IMG/VR virus record: IMGVR_UViG_3300042515_002333
Span: 1 to 22,255 of that record
From: a virus
Strand: one strand, 5' to 3'
Length of the DNA stretch: 22,255 nucleotides
Shown: positions 5,571 through 12,777 of the stretch, in pieces
How positions within the stretch are numbered: the first letter of the stretch is position 1
Layout: the number at the start of each line of letters is the position of its first letter
Made by a program: the position numbers and the translations under genes
The notes under the pieces: model-generated
Told to the model about the DNA's origin: nothing
Databases searched by the model: none
Seen by the model: the letters and a program-made list of their open reading frames with translations, nothing else

Positions 5571-6022
5571 CGCACGGATTCCTCGGCCGCTTCGGCCAGT
5601 GCACGGTACGCTGCCACCCACTTCGCCCGCGAAACGGCGTCCAGAGGCCCGCCGGAGGTGCCGCCAACATCGTCTAGGTATTTGCCGGCGGCGGCCGTCG
5701 CGTGCGGCTGCTCGCGAGTCAGGCGGCGAGGCAGGAAGCGGCCCTCAGCCGCGGCCACCCTCACGTCCTCGATCTGCACGCCCGTCGTGATCCTGGGCTG
5801 CGACTCGCTGCCGTCGGCCTCCAGGGCCTCGGCAATGCCCCGGCAGAGGCCGGCGAATGCTGCGGCGTCCTCCGCGGCCTGCGGCCCGATCCACTTGCCG
5901 CGGAGCGAGAACCCGGCCTCCGGCTGCGGTGCCGGGGTGGGCAGGTGGGAGAACTCCACCGCTGCCGCGACGACGGCGCCGGCCAGCAGGGCCGCCGCGA
6001 TGATCATCTTCTGGCGATTCAT
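5567..6022 (-). CDS. Signal-anchored secreted protein, 151 residues
   Basis: The N-terminus MNRQKMIIAAALLAGAVVAAA is a positively charged start followed by a hydrophobic core, a signal peptide or anchor. The rest is soluble: residues about 40-75 mention LRGKWIGPQAAEDAAAFAGL, and the C-terminus is an Ala-rich helix (WVAAYRALAEAAEESVR). ATG 6022 overlaps the previous stop as ATGA and has GGAG nine bases upstream. Its neighbour upstream has the same anchor-plus-helix design, so the two could form a spanin-like pair, but I see no lipobox or other defining motif. Confidence 0.6.
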   Translation of the reverse strand: MNRQKMIIAAALLAGAVVAAAVEFSHLPTPAPQPEAGFSLRGKWIGPQAAEDAAAFAGLCRGIAEALEADGSESQPRITTGVQIEDVRVAAAEGRFLPRRLTREQPHATAAAGKYLDDVGGTSGGPLDAVSRAKWVAAYRALAEAAEESVR

Positions 6023-6291
6023 TTCCGCTGGCTCCCGTGCAACAGATCGAGCCACAGCACGTCGACGGCCTTCGCCGAGTCCTCGTCGAGGGCATCGGTA
6101 GCAGCCAGCCGGTCGCGGACCTCGAGCAGACTGTCGATCGCGTCACGGGAGGCAGGGGCGGGCTGGGATGCGGCGGCGGCCGGGGGGCGTAACAAATCCT
6201 CGACCGCTGAAAATTGCGGTATGGGATTCGTAACACCCTTCGGCCAGAACAGGAACGCGACCGCAGCGGCGACGAGCAGAAAGGTGATCAT
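6019..6291 (-). CDS. Small anchored protein, 90 residues
   Basis: It begins MITFLLVAAAVAFLFWPKG, a membrane anchor with almost no cytoplasmic part, followed by an Ala/Pro linker and a charged helix (IDSLLEVRDRLAATDALDED). The start at 6291 overlaps the previous stop as ATGA; longer alternatives reaching 6381 read through the upstream gene. The design of an anchor plus an external helix is what an inner-membrane spanin would look like. The functional call is inference only. Confidence 0.6.
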   Translation of the reverse strand: MITFLLVAAAVAFLFWPKGVTNPIPQFSAVEDLLRPPAAAASQPAPASRDAIDSLLEVRDRLAATDALDEDSAKAVDVLWLDLLHGSQRK

Positions 6292-6647
6292 GCAGACCTC
6301 GTGATCGGAAGCAGGGATTCGATGGCACCAGACGCGATTGCGAGCACGAGCGTCCGCGTGGCCGGGCGGATGACAGACCAAAATGGGTATAGAGTCAGTG
6401 GCACGCAGCGATCGGCCACCGAGTCAAACAGCGACGCGACGGCCGTCAGCACCAGCGCCTTCTTCTCAGGCCCAGTGAGTCCGGAGACGGCGTCGAGCGC
6501 CGTCACGGCCTGGTGCAGCAGGTCGAGCAGAAGCTGCCCAAACGTCTGCCACGTCATCCCCGACGCGGCCTGCGTGCGTGCGGCCGCTAGGAACGCGCTC
6601 ACCTGCGTCACGATCGCGTACAGATTGTCGCCAGATGCTGCAACCAT
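6288..6647 (-). CDS. Small helical protein, 119 residues
   Basis: The N-terminal half is amphipathic helix (NLYAIVTQVSAFLAAARTQA, then MTWQTFGQLLLDLLHQA); the second half has LTGPEKKALVLTAVASLFD and a hydrophobic end (ATRTLVLAIASGAIESLL). The start ATG 6647 overlaps the stop of the previous gene as TGATG. I know no firm family for it. Its place at the head of the small membrane gene run, and its hydrophobic helices, fit a peripheral membrane or holin-associated role, but a virion role is equally possible. Confidence 0.55.
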   Translation of the reverse strand: MVAASGDNLYAIVTQVSAFLAAARTQAASGMTWQTFGQLLLDLLHQAVTALDAVSGLTGPEKKALVLTAVASLFDSVADRCVPLTLYPFWSVIRPATRTLVLAIASGAIESLLPITRSA

Positions 6648-7150
6648 CAGTTGTCCGAGAATGTGCCGACGCCAGCGAGCGCGATGTCGAAAGTCACGCT
6701 GCCGCCGGAGGGGTTTGCGATATAGAGCGTCTTGTTGCCAGCCGTGACGGCGATACCGTCTTGGTAATCCGTCCAGCGGTAGCTGCCGCCGCGGTTGATG
6801 CGTGCCGCGTAGCCGGTCGTGTCCTGTGGCGAGATGACGCCGTAAAGCAGGTAGCGGTTAGATGTCGTTTCGTTGTTGACGACGATCACATCGCGGAGCG
6901 TGGTCACATACACCTTGCCAACGTATCCAAACGCAGACGCGGACAAGTTCGTCAGGTCAAGCGAATACGCCTGTCCGGCCGGCAGAGTGACGCGAGTTCC
7001 CCAAGCGACGTTCGCCTGCCCGGCGCCGGTGCCGTTGGCTACGTTTTGATTCGTCCGCACCTCAACGTCGCCGGTAACGCTACCGACCAGTTGGGCGTCA
7101 GCGAGCGAGAAGGTGAGCCGGTTGTTGCCGGTCAGTGTGAGGGTCGGCAT
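6647..7150 (-). CDS. Beta-rich putative virion protein, 167 residues
   Basis: The sequence alternates polar and hydrophobic residues throughout (MPTLTLTGNNRLTFSLADAQ at the start, LYIANPSGGSVTFDIALAG at the end), as in beta-sandwich phage surface proteins. It lacks cysteine, membrane segments and catalytic motifs. The start ATG 7150 has GAGG six bases upstream, overlapping the previous stop codon. It may be a decoration or fibre-associated protein; this is from composition and location rather than a recognised domain. Confidence 0.6.
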   Translation of the reverse strand: MPTLTLTGNNRLTFSLADAQLVGSVTGDVEVRTNQNVANGTGAGQANVAWGTRVTLPAGQAYSLDLTNLSASAFGYVGKVYVTTLRDVIVVNNETTSNRYLLYGVISPQDTTGYAARINRGGSYRWTDYQDGIAVTAGNKTLYIANPSGGSVTFDIALAGVGTFSDN

Positions 7151-7153
7151 CTG

Positions 7154-7378
7154 TTACCTCGGCGGCAGTTTTGAATGGTCGACGTTGAATCCGATGCGGC
7201 ATGCCCAGCATCGGCACGTGTTTTCCGCGCTCGCCGGCCTCGAGGTGATCACCCCAATTCCGGAACGCCGGAGCGGCTGGTAGTGCACGTGCTCGCCGCT
7301 CGGAGGTGCCAGCGGTTCGCGTCCGTTTGGGCCGTGCCGGAACAGCGTGTCTGCCAGTCGGGTGTGTTGGCTCTTCAC
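7154..7378 (-). CDS. Small protein with a C-terminal Cys pair, 74 residues
   Basis: The start is GTG 7378 with GGAG six bases upstream, and the stop TAA overlaps the ribosome site of the next gene. The protein is basic and polar; near its end it has CRCWACRIGFNVDH, three cysteines plus a His that could hold a metal. No family is recognised. A longer frame across 7098-7643 on the same strand is Arg/Ala-rich and lacks a plausible start, so I treat it as a shadow. Confidence 0.5.
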   Translation of the reverse strand: MKSQHTRLADTLFRHGPNGREPLAPPSGEHVHYQPLRRSGIGVITSRPASAENTCRCWACRIGFNVDHSKLPPR

Positions 7379-7408
7379 AGGCTGCTCCTGCCTCCATTGT
7401 ACCTTTGT

Positions 7409-8239
7409 TCAGGTGGGCGGCGTGCAGCCGGGGCCGCGGAGTTTGCCGTCGTTCAAGTGCGGCCAGAGCTCGTGCGAATGGCAGGCCGCCAGCAGGTTCC
7501 ACGCGGCATGCCCGAGGTGCGGCTCGCTGCGGTCGCCGGCGAGAAACTGGTAGACGTGAGCGATCGCGTGATTCAGCAGATCGTTCACGGGCATCCCTTT
7601 CTCCCAGTTCCAATCGGAATACTTCTGCGCCCCCTCCGAGCACGCCCTGGCCACCTCGCGCAGCCCGATCGGTGACACGAGGTCATACCGGAACTGCTCG
7701 AACGTGTCCGACCGGACGGCACCTGTACCAAATTTGGTAGTCGTCCCGGCCTGCGGGATCGCCACGGTAACCGCCGGAACATCTCCCGGCTCCCCACCGA
7801 CAACTCGCCGATCGAGCGGATCGTTGGCATACGGGTCGCGCAGCCGCTCATGGAGCTCTTTCTGTCGCTCTTTCACGCCGGCCCACGCGGCCTCCAGCTG
7901 CTCCGGCGGCATCGCAGCCACTGGCAGCGGATCCTCAAACGTGGCCTCCGGCACTGGCACGGCCGGCGTCAGCGTGTAGTCGGCGTATCCCTCCGGGAGA
8001 TTGAGGGCAGGTGGGGCGTGACATTTCCCGCCGTCGCAGCATCCGCCGCGAGACTCAATGGCAGCCCGCATGGCCGCATTGCTCTGCTCCAGTTCAGCGA
8101 TCGTGCTCATCAGTTCCTTCCTTTCAATTATCAAACGAGCGGAGTCGGCAGCCAGTGCGCCGCTGGTTCCGCACCACTGCCCTTGGAATCGATACGCCCG
8201 CCGGCGGGCTTCCGCTATGTACTCTTCGGTGAGTCTCAC
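7409..8239 (-). CDS. dATP/dGTP diphosphohydrolase-domain protein
   Basis: A 276-residue protein in two parts. Residues 1-65 are a helical, coiled-coil-like region with a CCDGGKC motif just after it. The C-terminal 110 residues match the phage dATP/dGTP diphosphohydrolase N-terminal family (DUF5664): RYDLVSPIGLREVARACSEG, then QKYSDWNWEKG, LLNHAIAHVYQFLAGD and HLGHAAWNLLA. The repeated acidic and His residues fit a metal-dependent nucleotide hydrolase. The start GTG 8239 overlaps the metallophosphoesterase stop as GTGA. A late-operon position is unusual for nucleotide metabolism, so the protein might act on host nucleotides or as a structural adaptor. Family assignment is from memory of the motif pattern. 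Confidence 0.65.
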   Translation of the reverse strand: MRLTEEYIAEARRRAYRFQGQWCGTSGALAADSARLIIERKELMSTIAELEQSNAAMRAAIESRGGCCDGGKCHAPPALNLPEGYADYTLTPAVPVPEATFEDPLPVAAMPPEQLEAAWAGVKERQKELHERLRDPYANDPLDRRVVGGEPGDVPAVTVAIPQAGTTTKFGTGAVRSDTFEQFRYDLVSPIGLREVARACSEGAQKYSDWNWEKGMPVNDLLNHAIAHVYQFLAGDRSEPHLGHAAWNLLAACHSHELWPHLNDGKLRGPGCTPPT

Positions 8240-9240
8240 GACGTCCGCACCACACCGTCTTTCGTGATGCGCATGTTCTGCACGTCGAACGAGCCATCGG
8301 CGTGCACGTCTACCGTCGCGAAACCCCAGTTGTATTTGTTGAGTCTCGCGTACTCCGGCCGGAGGTCAGCGAGGCAGCCTGTGCTCCAGCAAAACGTCTC
8401 GTTGCCGAACATGTCGGGCTCACAGTGCCCCGACGTGCGGTGGCCGTGGCCCTCGAGCACGGTGTGGTGCAAACGCATGAATGCACCGCGGGCCTGGTTC
8501 ACAGGGGCCGTCATGCCGCCGCCCTTTTCATGGCCGTGCAGCACCGGCAGCCGACCCAGCATGACGGGCAGCTGTTCACCCACCATCGCGATGTCGTAGA
8601 GGTTGCAATGCAGCCAGACCTCTAGGTTCATCTCAGGCTGCAGCGAGAGCTCGGCGGCATGCTGCCACAGCCAATGCTGATACCGCTCTTCGTGATTCCC
8701 CTGCTTGTAGACCATCTTCACGCCCGGGAACTCGCTCCGCAGCCACTTGAGCAGCTGCCTCACCTGGGCGAGCTCGGCACCGAAATCCCGGCTTGCCGGA
8801 TTTTTCACGTACCTGCTGATCGAGTAGAAGTCGGCAATGTCACCGTTCAGCAGCAGGCCCACGATGTTTCGCTGCTTCAAGTGCTCGACTGCGGCCCGCA
8901 GTGCCACATCCGAGTGGTAGGGCACGTGGATGTCCGAGAGCACGCCCCACAGGCCGGTAAGATTCGGATTGTAGGGCTCCCATTTGGCCGCCCGGCTTGC
9001 CGGCATGGCGACGCCTTCGCCAGGGGCGCGGGCCGGCCGCTCGAGGCCGGTCTTGCGTTTTCGCTTCCGATCACCGGCCTGCCCAAGCTGCGAGCGGATT
9101 CTCATGCGTGCCGTTTCGAGCGTGATCGCACCGTTGGCGGCCTCGACGAGCCGCCTTGCGAGCGATCGTGCTGGGTGCTGTGGGTATTCCGCGATGATCT
9201 GGCGAGCCATGCGCGCGATGTCGTCGGGTTTTGTCGGCAT
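8236..9240 (-). CDS. Calcineurin-like metallophosphoesterase with N-terminal HTH
   Basis: A 334-residue protein. Residues 1-55 are helical and HTH-like (ARSLARRLVEAANGAITLET), a basic linker follows (RKRKRK at 58-63), and the phosphoesterase domain starts near 98. Its metal-binding motifs are complete: SDIHVPYH with D103 and H105, NGDIAD with D134, GNHEER with N182 and H183, HGHE at 235-238, and GHGHRT at 264-269. The enzyme class cleaves phosphomonoesters or diesters using two metal ions; the substrate could be nucleic acid or a nucleotide. ATG 9240 has GGAGG four bases upstream. It is coupled to the diphosphohydrolase-domain gene that follows, suggesting joint action on nucleic acids or nucleotides. 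Confidence 0.85.
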   Translation of the reverse strand: MPTKPDDIARMARQIIAEYPQHPARSLARRLVEAANGAITLETARMRIRSQLGQAGDRKRKRKTGLERPARAPGEGVAMPASRAAKWEPYNPNLTGLWGVLSDIHVPYHSDVALRAAVEHLKQRNIVGLLLNGDIADFYSISRYVKNPASRDFGAELAQVRQLLKWLRSEFPGVKMVYKQGNHEERYQHWLWQHAAELSLQPEMNLEVWLHCNLYDIAMVGEQLPVMLGRLPVLHGHEKGGGMTAPVNQARGAFMRLHHTVLEGHGHRTSGHCEPDMFGNETFCWSTGCLADLRPEYARLNKYNWGFATVDVHADGSFDVQNMRITKDGVVRTS

Positions 9241-9262
9241 CGGTCCTCCGGCTAGGGGGTTA

Positions 9263-9277
9263 CTGGCAGAGTGCCAG
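9263..9277. other. Short hairpin in the gap before the phosphoesterase gene
   Basis: CTGGCA-GAG-TGCCAG is a perfect 6-bp stem with a 3-base loop in the 72-base gap 9241-9312. There is no T tract. It could protect an RNA end or attenuate transcription between the tail genes and the genes that follow; the evidence is only the inverted repeat. Confidence 0.3.
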
Positions 9278-9312
9278 ATCGGGAACGGCGTGCAATAGCA
9301 GCGGCAGGGCTG

Positions 9313-9768
9313 TCAAGCGGATGGAGCCTTGCCCCACTTCCCCGCCGGGCACTCTTGGTCGGCCCACGAAAGCTTGCTGACGTAGCCCGCCGCTCTCGCC
9401 ACAGGGCATCCGCAAAGGGTGCAGGCGTCGTTTTGGAGGTGCTCGCACGTCAAGCAGATGTCGTGGCGGCGGATGATCTCTTCGTCCGAGCACATGGGCA
9501 TGCCTGCGGCGACGTGCGAGACGGCGGCGCTGGCGAAGTTGCGGACCTTTTCAAGGAACGAGGGGGCGTCGTGGCGGGCGAGGTCTGGCTGCGGTGCTGG
9601 CGGCTGCGGTTCGTAGCCCGGCTTCGGCGTGCGTGGATACGCCGGATGCTCCACGTCGATCGTCCACTCGTCACCGTCCTGCGCGACGACGCAACGCATC
9701 ACCTCGTCGAGCGTGTAGCCACGCTCGGTGCAACGTGCCTCAAGGTGCGCGCGGTGGCAGGAGATCAT
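9313..9768 (-). CDS. Cys-cluster phage protein, probable zinc binding
   Basis: A protein of 151 residues. The N-terminal part contains HLEARCTERGYTLDEVMRCV and DGDEWTIDVEHPAYPR, a small alpha-beta unit. A Pro-rich linker leads to a Cys cluster: MCSDEEIIRRHDICLTCEHL, then ACTLCGCPVA, and SKLSWADQECPAGKWGK. This cluster with a C-terminal CPxGKW is common in phage proteins of unknown function and looks like a double zinc site. ATG 9768 overlaps the previous stop as ATGA, so I choose it; a GTG at 9798 would add ten residues and cannot be excluded. The role is unknown. Confidence 0.65.
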   Translation of the reverse strand: MISCHRAHLEARCTERGYTLDEVMRCVVAQDGDEWTIDVEHPAYPRTPKPGYEPQPPAPQPDLARHDAPSFLEKVRNFASAAVSHVAAGMPMCSDEEIIRRHDICLTCEHLQNDACTLCGCPVARAAGYVSKLSWADQECPAGKWGKAPSA

Positions 9769-10418
9769 GGGAGTGGGTTGTTTGCGCTTATGCTCCACGA
9801 GAAAGACGCCCCGACTTGGTTGCTGGTCATCGCCGCAGCGGACGATCCACCAGCCGTCGGCGTAGTGCAGGAATTAAACCCTGAAGACCGAAAAAAATAA
9901 AAACCTTGGCACCCACTATTGCCCTGCTGCGTTTGGTCAAACGCATACATAAACATTATTGCGCTGCTTACGCCTATAACAAATTTTTTCTGACAAAGCG
10001 TAAAGCAATAGTTAGGCTGTCCATTGCAATCTGTTGGGTAAAGGGCAAGGCTGTAGCTGTCGCAACTGCCAGGATCTCTTTGCAAGGCATATGTGCCGCT
10101 AATGTTTCCTAAGTTCCGAAACGTAGATAATGCGGAGTAGTTCGATACCGTGAAATAGATTGTGTCCGGCGGCGTGGTGTTTGTTGGTTTACAAAACTGG
10201 AAGCACGGCACGCACGGATTCGGGCTACACGTCGTCCCAACCCCCTTGAACACCTTCCCCGCCCCTTGGCACTGACACTGCGGCTTGACGCTGCACGTCG
10301 TGCCTTCGCAGCACGCGCCCTCTTTACAGGCTTGCAGGCAGTCGGCTTCGGTGGTGTAGGACGTGCGACCTGTGGTCGTGACGCCGCTGGGGAGGTTGGT
10401 GGATTGGTAGCAGGGCAT
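9765..10418 (-). CDS. Cys-rich secreted-type or virion surface protein
   Basis: A 217-residue protein with 18 cysteines, twelve in the first 76 residues. The block EADCLQACKEGACCEGTTCS, then CQCQGAGKVFKGVGTTCSPN, resembles the GACC...C...G.GTxC.xxPC repeats common in planctomycete secreted proteins. The C-terminal part is beta-rich and aromatic. There is no signal peptide, so disulfide formation would have to occur after lysis or at assembly. The DNA here is clearly richer in A+T than flanking genes. A run of seven T on the coding strand (9897 to 9891) precedes the C-terminus and may be prone to slippage. Function as receptor-binding or decoration protein is inferred from the position downstream of tail genes. 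Confidence 0.65.
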   Translation of the reverse strand: MPCYQSTNLPSGVTTTGRTSYTTEADCLQACKEGACCEGTTCSVKPQCQCQGAGKVFKGVGTTCSPNPCVPCFQFCKPTNTTPPDTIYFTVSNYSALSTFRNLGNISGTYALQRDPGSCDSYSLALYPTDCNGQPNYCFTLCQKKFVIGVSSAIMFMYAFDQTQQGNSGCQGFYFFRSSGFNSCTTPTAGGSSAAAMTSNQVGASFSWSISANNPLP

Positions 10419-10430
10419 GCGCCGAATCGC

Positions 10431-11114
10431 CTATACGTTGAACGTGACGCTAGTGATCGAAAACGCTTTAGTACCAGTCTCACTTACAACCGTCTGGTCA
10501 GCCTCTGGAACTAGAATGGTGCCGAATGGATAAGCCAATGTCCCAGTGCCATCATATGGGCCGTAGGCAGAAACGCTTCCCTGACATGCCACAAACGATT
10601 CAGCTTTATCAAAATAGTTTAAGGCGGTGGATACGTTCAATTGACCATTGCACGAAAAAAACCCTGGCTCTTTAAAGTCTGGGGCTCCTGCCAAATGCAG
10701 TGGTTGTTCGTCAAGGTACGCGAACGATGTGTACACGAACCTCAAACTAACGCCGGCAGTATTTATATTGACGGAAATGCTATCCGTGCATCCCTGCGGG
10801 TTTGTCGGAAACCGTGACGAAAACGTTTTGTTGTTTGTGTCCGATGGGCTTGAAGTCAACGGCAGAGTGAGCGTGCCAGAATATGCGTTGCCTTTAAATA
10901 CTTGCGTGACGCTAAGCCTAGAGTTTTCTAGCGTCAAATCATACTGCCACTTCCGTACATACGCCTCAGCCGCAATGGATACCGTTACGCTTTGTATATC
11001 TGTCACGAGACATGACAGACTCAGGCAGCAATACCATCCCCCGCAGCACCCGCAGTTCTCTGCGATCTTGCCGTCCTTGACGATCAGCGCGTTGTTTTTC
11101 GTGGCGAGTGTCAT
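10431..11114 (-). CDS. Putative Cys-rich tail adhesin, A+T-rich
   Basis: A 227-residue protein beginning MTLATKNNALIVKDGKIAEN followed by the tight cluster CGCCGGWYCCLSLSC. The rest is beta-rich (TLTLPLTSSPSDTNNKTFSS and similar) with isolated cysteines. The short N-terminal module looks like an attachment or capping part shared by phage proteins, while the remainder has a divergent composition and lower G+C, as expected of rapidly exchanged adhesins. ATG 11114 overlaps the upstream stop as ATGA. No fold can be assigned with certainty. Confidence 0.6.
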   Translation of the reverse strand: MTLATKNNALIVKDGKIAENCGCCGGWYCCLSLSCLVTDIQSVTVSIAAEAYVRKWQYDLTLENSRLSVTQVFKGNAYSGTLTLPLTSSPSDTNNKTFSSRFPTNPQGCTDSISVNINTAGVSLRFVYTSFAYLDEQPLHLAGAPDFKEPGFFSCNGQLNVSTALNYFDKAESFVACQGSVSAYGPYDGTGTLAYPFGTILVPEADQTVVSETGTKAFSITSVTFNV

Positions 11115-11836
11115 GTGCAGGCCGTTGTATCAATCCACACCAATCCGCCGTTTGCGGCGTGCGTGAGAACTTGTTGCTTAGATGCTGAGTAGCCTGTCAT
11201 GCTGTGCCAATCCCAGCCGACTAGCACCCACTCATCGGCAACATACGCGATGAGGCAAACAGAACCCGATAGCGTGGCGATGTAGTTCTTTGCCGTGTAC
11301 GTCGCACCCGAGATGACGGCATCCGTGACAGTTGTCGTGCTGCCCTTCGTCCACGTTCCCGTGAACGTGCCGCGAATGACGCCGGCTTGCATCCGAATCA
11401 GCGCCCAGTTGGAATCCTGCCACAGGACATGAGCCCCTGACGCTTTGCCGAGATCCGCCGCCTTCAGCTGCACGACGCCACCCACAGCAACCTTGCCGAC
11501 CTTCCCGCTCTCAATCGGCTCCACTGCCACGCACCAGGCCGTCGTTGTCGCGGACGGCGTGCCGCCCGTCAGCACGGGCAGCTGCTCGAACTGCGACGTC
11601 GCGTTGGTGCTGCTCCCTGGCGTGATAGCCATGCCAGTGATGGCCAGCACGCCCCACCTCGCGATGGTCGACGCGGTATTGTTCTTGGCCATCACCCACG
11701 TGTACGGGGTCGGCTGCTCGCCGCTGGCATCGCCAGCGAAACCGCCGCCAAGAGCCAGAAGGCGATTCAATCCGTTGATCTGGCTCGCGGCCAAACGGAT
11801 CGGATCGCCCGGGTTTACGTGCTGGCGTGGGTCCAT
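11111..11836 (-). CDS. Putative tail or fibre structural protein, 241 residues
   Basis: The start MDPRQHVNPGDPIRLAASQI leads into INGLNRLLALGGGF, then beta-rich sequence rich in Gly, Thr and Ala (AVEPIESGKVGKVAVGGVVQ, YIATLSGSVCLIAYVADEWV). No catalytic motif is present. The start at 11836 directly follows the previous stop with two bases between; a longer frame to 11974 is a shadow of the upstream gene. Its position between the minor tail protein and the Cys-rich adhesin suggests a linker or baseplate component, an inference from context. Confidence 0.65.
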   Translation of the reverse strand: MDPRQHVNPGDPIRLAASQINGLNRLLALGGGFAGDASGEQPTPYTWVMAKNNTASTIARWGVLAITGMAITPGSSTNATSQFEQLPVLTGGTPSATTTAWCVAVEPIESGKVGKVAVGGVVQLKAADLGKASGAHVLWQDSNWALIRMQAGVIRGTFTGTWTKGSTTTVTDAVISGATYTAKNYIATLSGSVCLIAYVADEWVLVGWDWHSMTGYSASKQQVLTHAANGGLVWIDTTACT

Positions 11837-11838
11837 GC

Positions 11839-12777
11839 TTAATTGAAGAAGGCTGCCACCGCAGCCGCCGTCGCCGTGTCTGGCCTTGAGCCCGTGCGGC
11901 GAGCCCCTGGGCTGTTGCTGATCAGCAAGCCCGACCAGTCTTTCTTCTTGTAGATGGTGTCGATGACGAGGCACCGCGGGCGTTGCACGAGCAGGCCGCT
12001 CGCCGAGGTGTCAGAGCGGTAGACCACCCACGGGTACTCCCACCCCTCCTTGAGCGTCGGTTGCAACCCCTTCACGTAGAACTCAGGATCGTTCGCTCTG
12101 ACCTGCCAGTCGAACGTGACAGTCGCGTATGGCTGGTCGCCGCTCCACTGAGCACGGCCGCCCATAAACAGGGCCTCGCCTGGCGAGAATGCTCGGAACT
12201 GCGCTGCGTTGACGGTTCCGGTGAGTGAGTAGACCGATTTCGCGAATGCGGGCGAGAGCCCAAGCTGGGCCGGCATGATCCACGTTTCGCTGTATTTCAT
12301 CGCCGGCACGACAACGTCAATTCCTTGGACGCTTGTACCTTGCAGGTTGATAGCACCCTCGAAAAATTCATTCCCATTGCCGCCAACTACACGTTCCTCG
12401 CGAGCGCTGGTGATGTGCTCCGTTGAACCCGTCGTGTCCCACGCGATCGAGCCGGCAACGAGCGAACTGTTGCTGTTGTCGCCACCGTCGCCGCCTCCCG
12501 AATCCGACACTGGCACGAGTGTCGTGTATTCGCCAGCGACCTCAAAACACTGCTTTCCAACACCCTTAATCGAGAGCCCCTTACGGCGCCAGTATCCGGA
12601 TGCAGCTGCACAATACCGCGGCAGGTAGTCGGCGATAGCGTCCTTCACCTCGGCCATTCCGCCGGGGCATTGCCCGATCAGATACTTCTTGGTGACGTTC
12701 CAGACTTCTCCCGACTCGAGCTCGTTGTCGACGCTGCCACTTTCGGAGTCGCGAAGCTCATAGACGGCATAGCTCAT
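11839..12777 (-). CDS. Putative minor tail protein, 312 residues
   Basis: The gene follows the tape measure gene with an ATGA overlap, the usual place for a distal tail or minor tail protein. The N-terminal 90 residues are mixed alpha-beta and contain CPGGMAEVKDAIADYLPRYC. A Gly/Asp/Ser linker (SDSGGGDGGDNSNSS) separates a beta-rich C-terminal part with WIMPAQLGLSPAF, TFDWQVRANDPEF and GWEYPWVVYR. No named family is evident. The C-terminus is Ala/Thr-rich and probably flexible. Confidence 0.65.
   Translation of the reverse strand: MSYAVYELRDSESGSVDNELESGEVWNVTKKYLIGQCPGGMAEVKDAIADYLPRYCAAASGYWRRKGLSIKGVGKQCFEVAGEYTTLVPVSDSGGGDGGDNSNSSLVAGSIAWDTTGSTEHITSAREERVVGGNGNEFFEGAINLQGTSVQGIDVVVPAMKYSETWIMPAQLGLSPAFAKSVYSLTGTVNAAQFRAFSPGEALFMGGRAQWSGDQPYATVTFDWQVRANDPEFYVKGLQPTLKEGWEYPWVVYRSDTSASGLLVQRPRCLVIDTIYKKKDWSGLLISNSPGARRTGSRPDTATAAAVAAFFN

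Noticed and set aside
7098-7643. Leftward frame of 181 residues
   Set aside because: Overlaps the coding DNA of three better supported genes, lacks a plausible start and has shadow-like composition.
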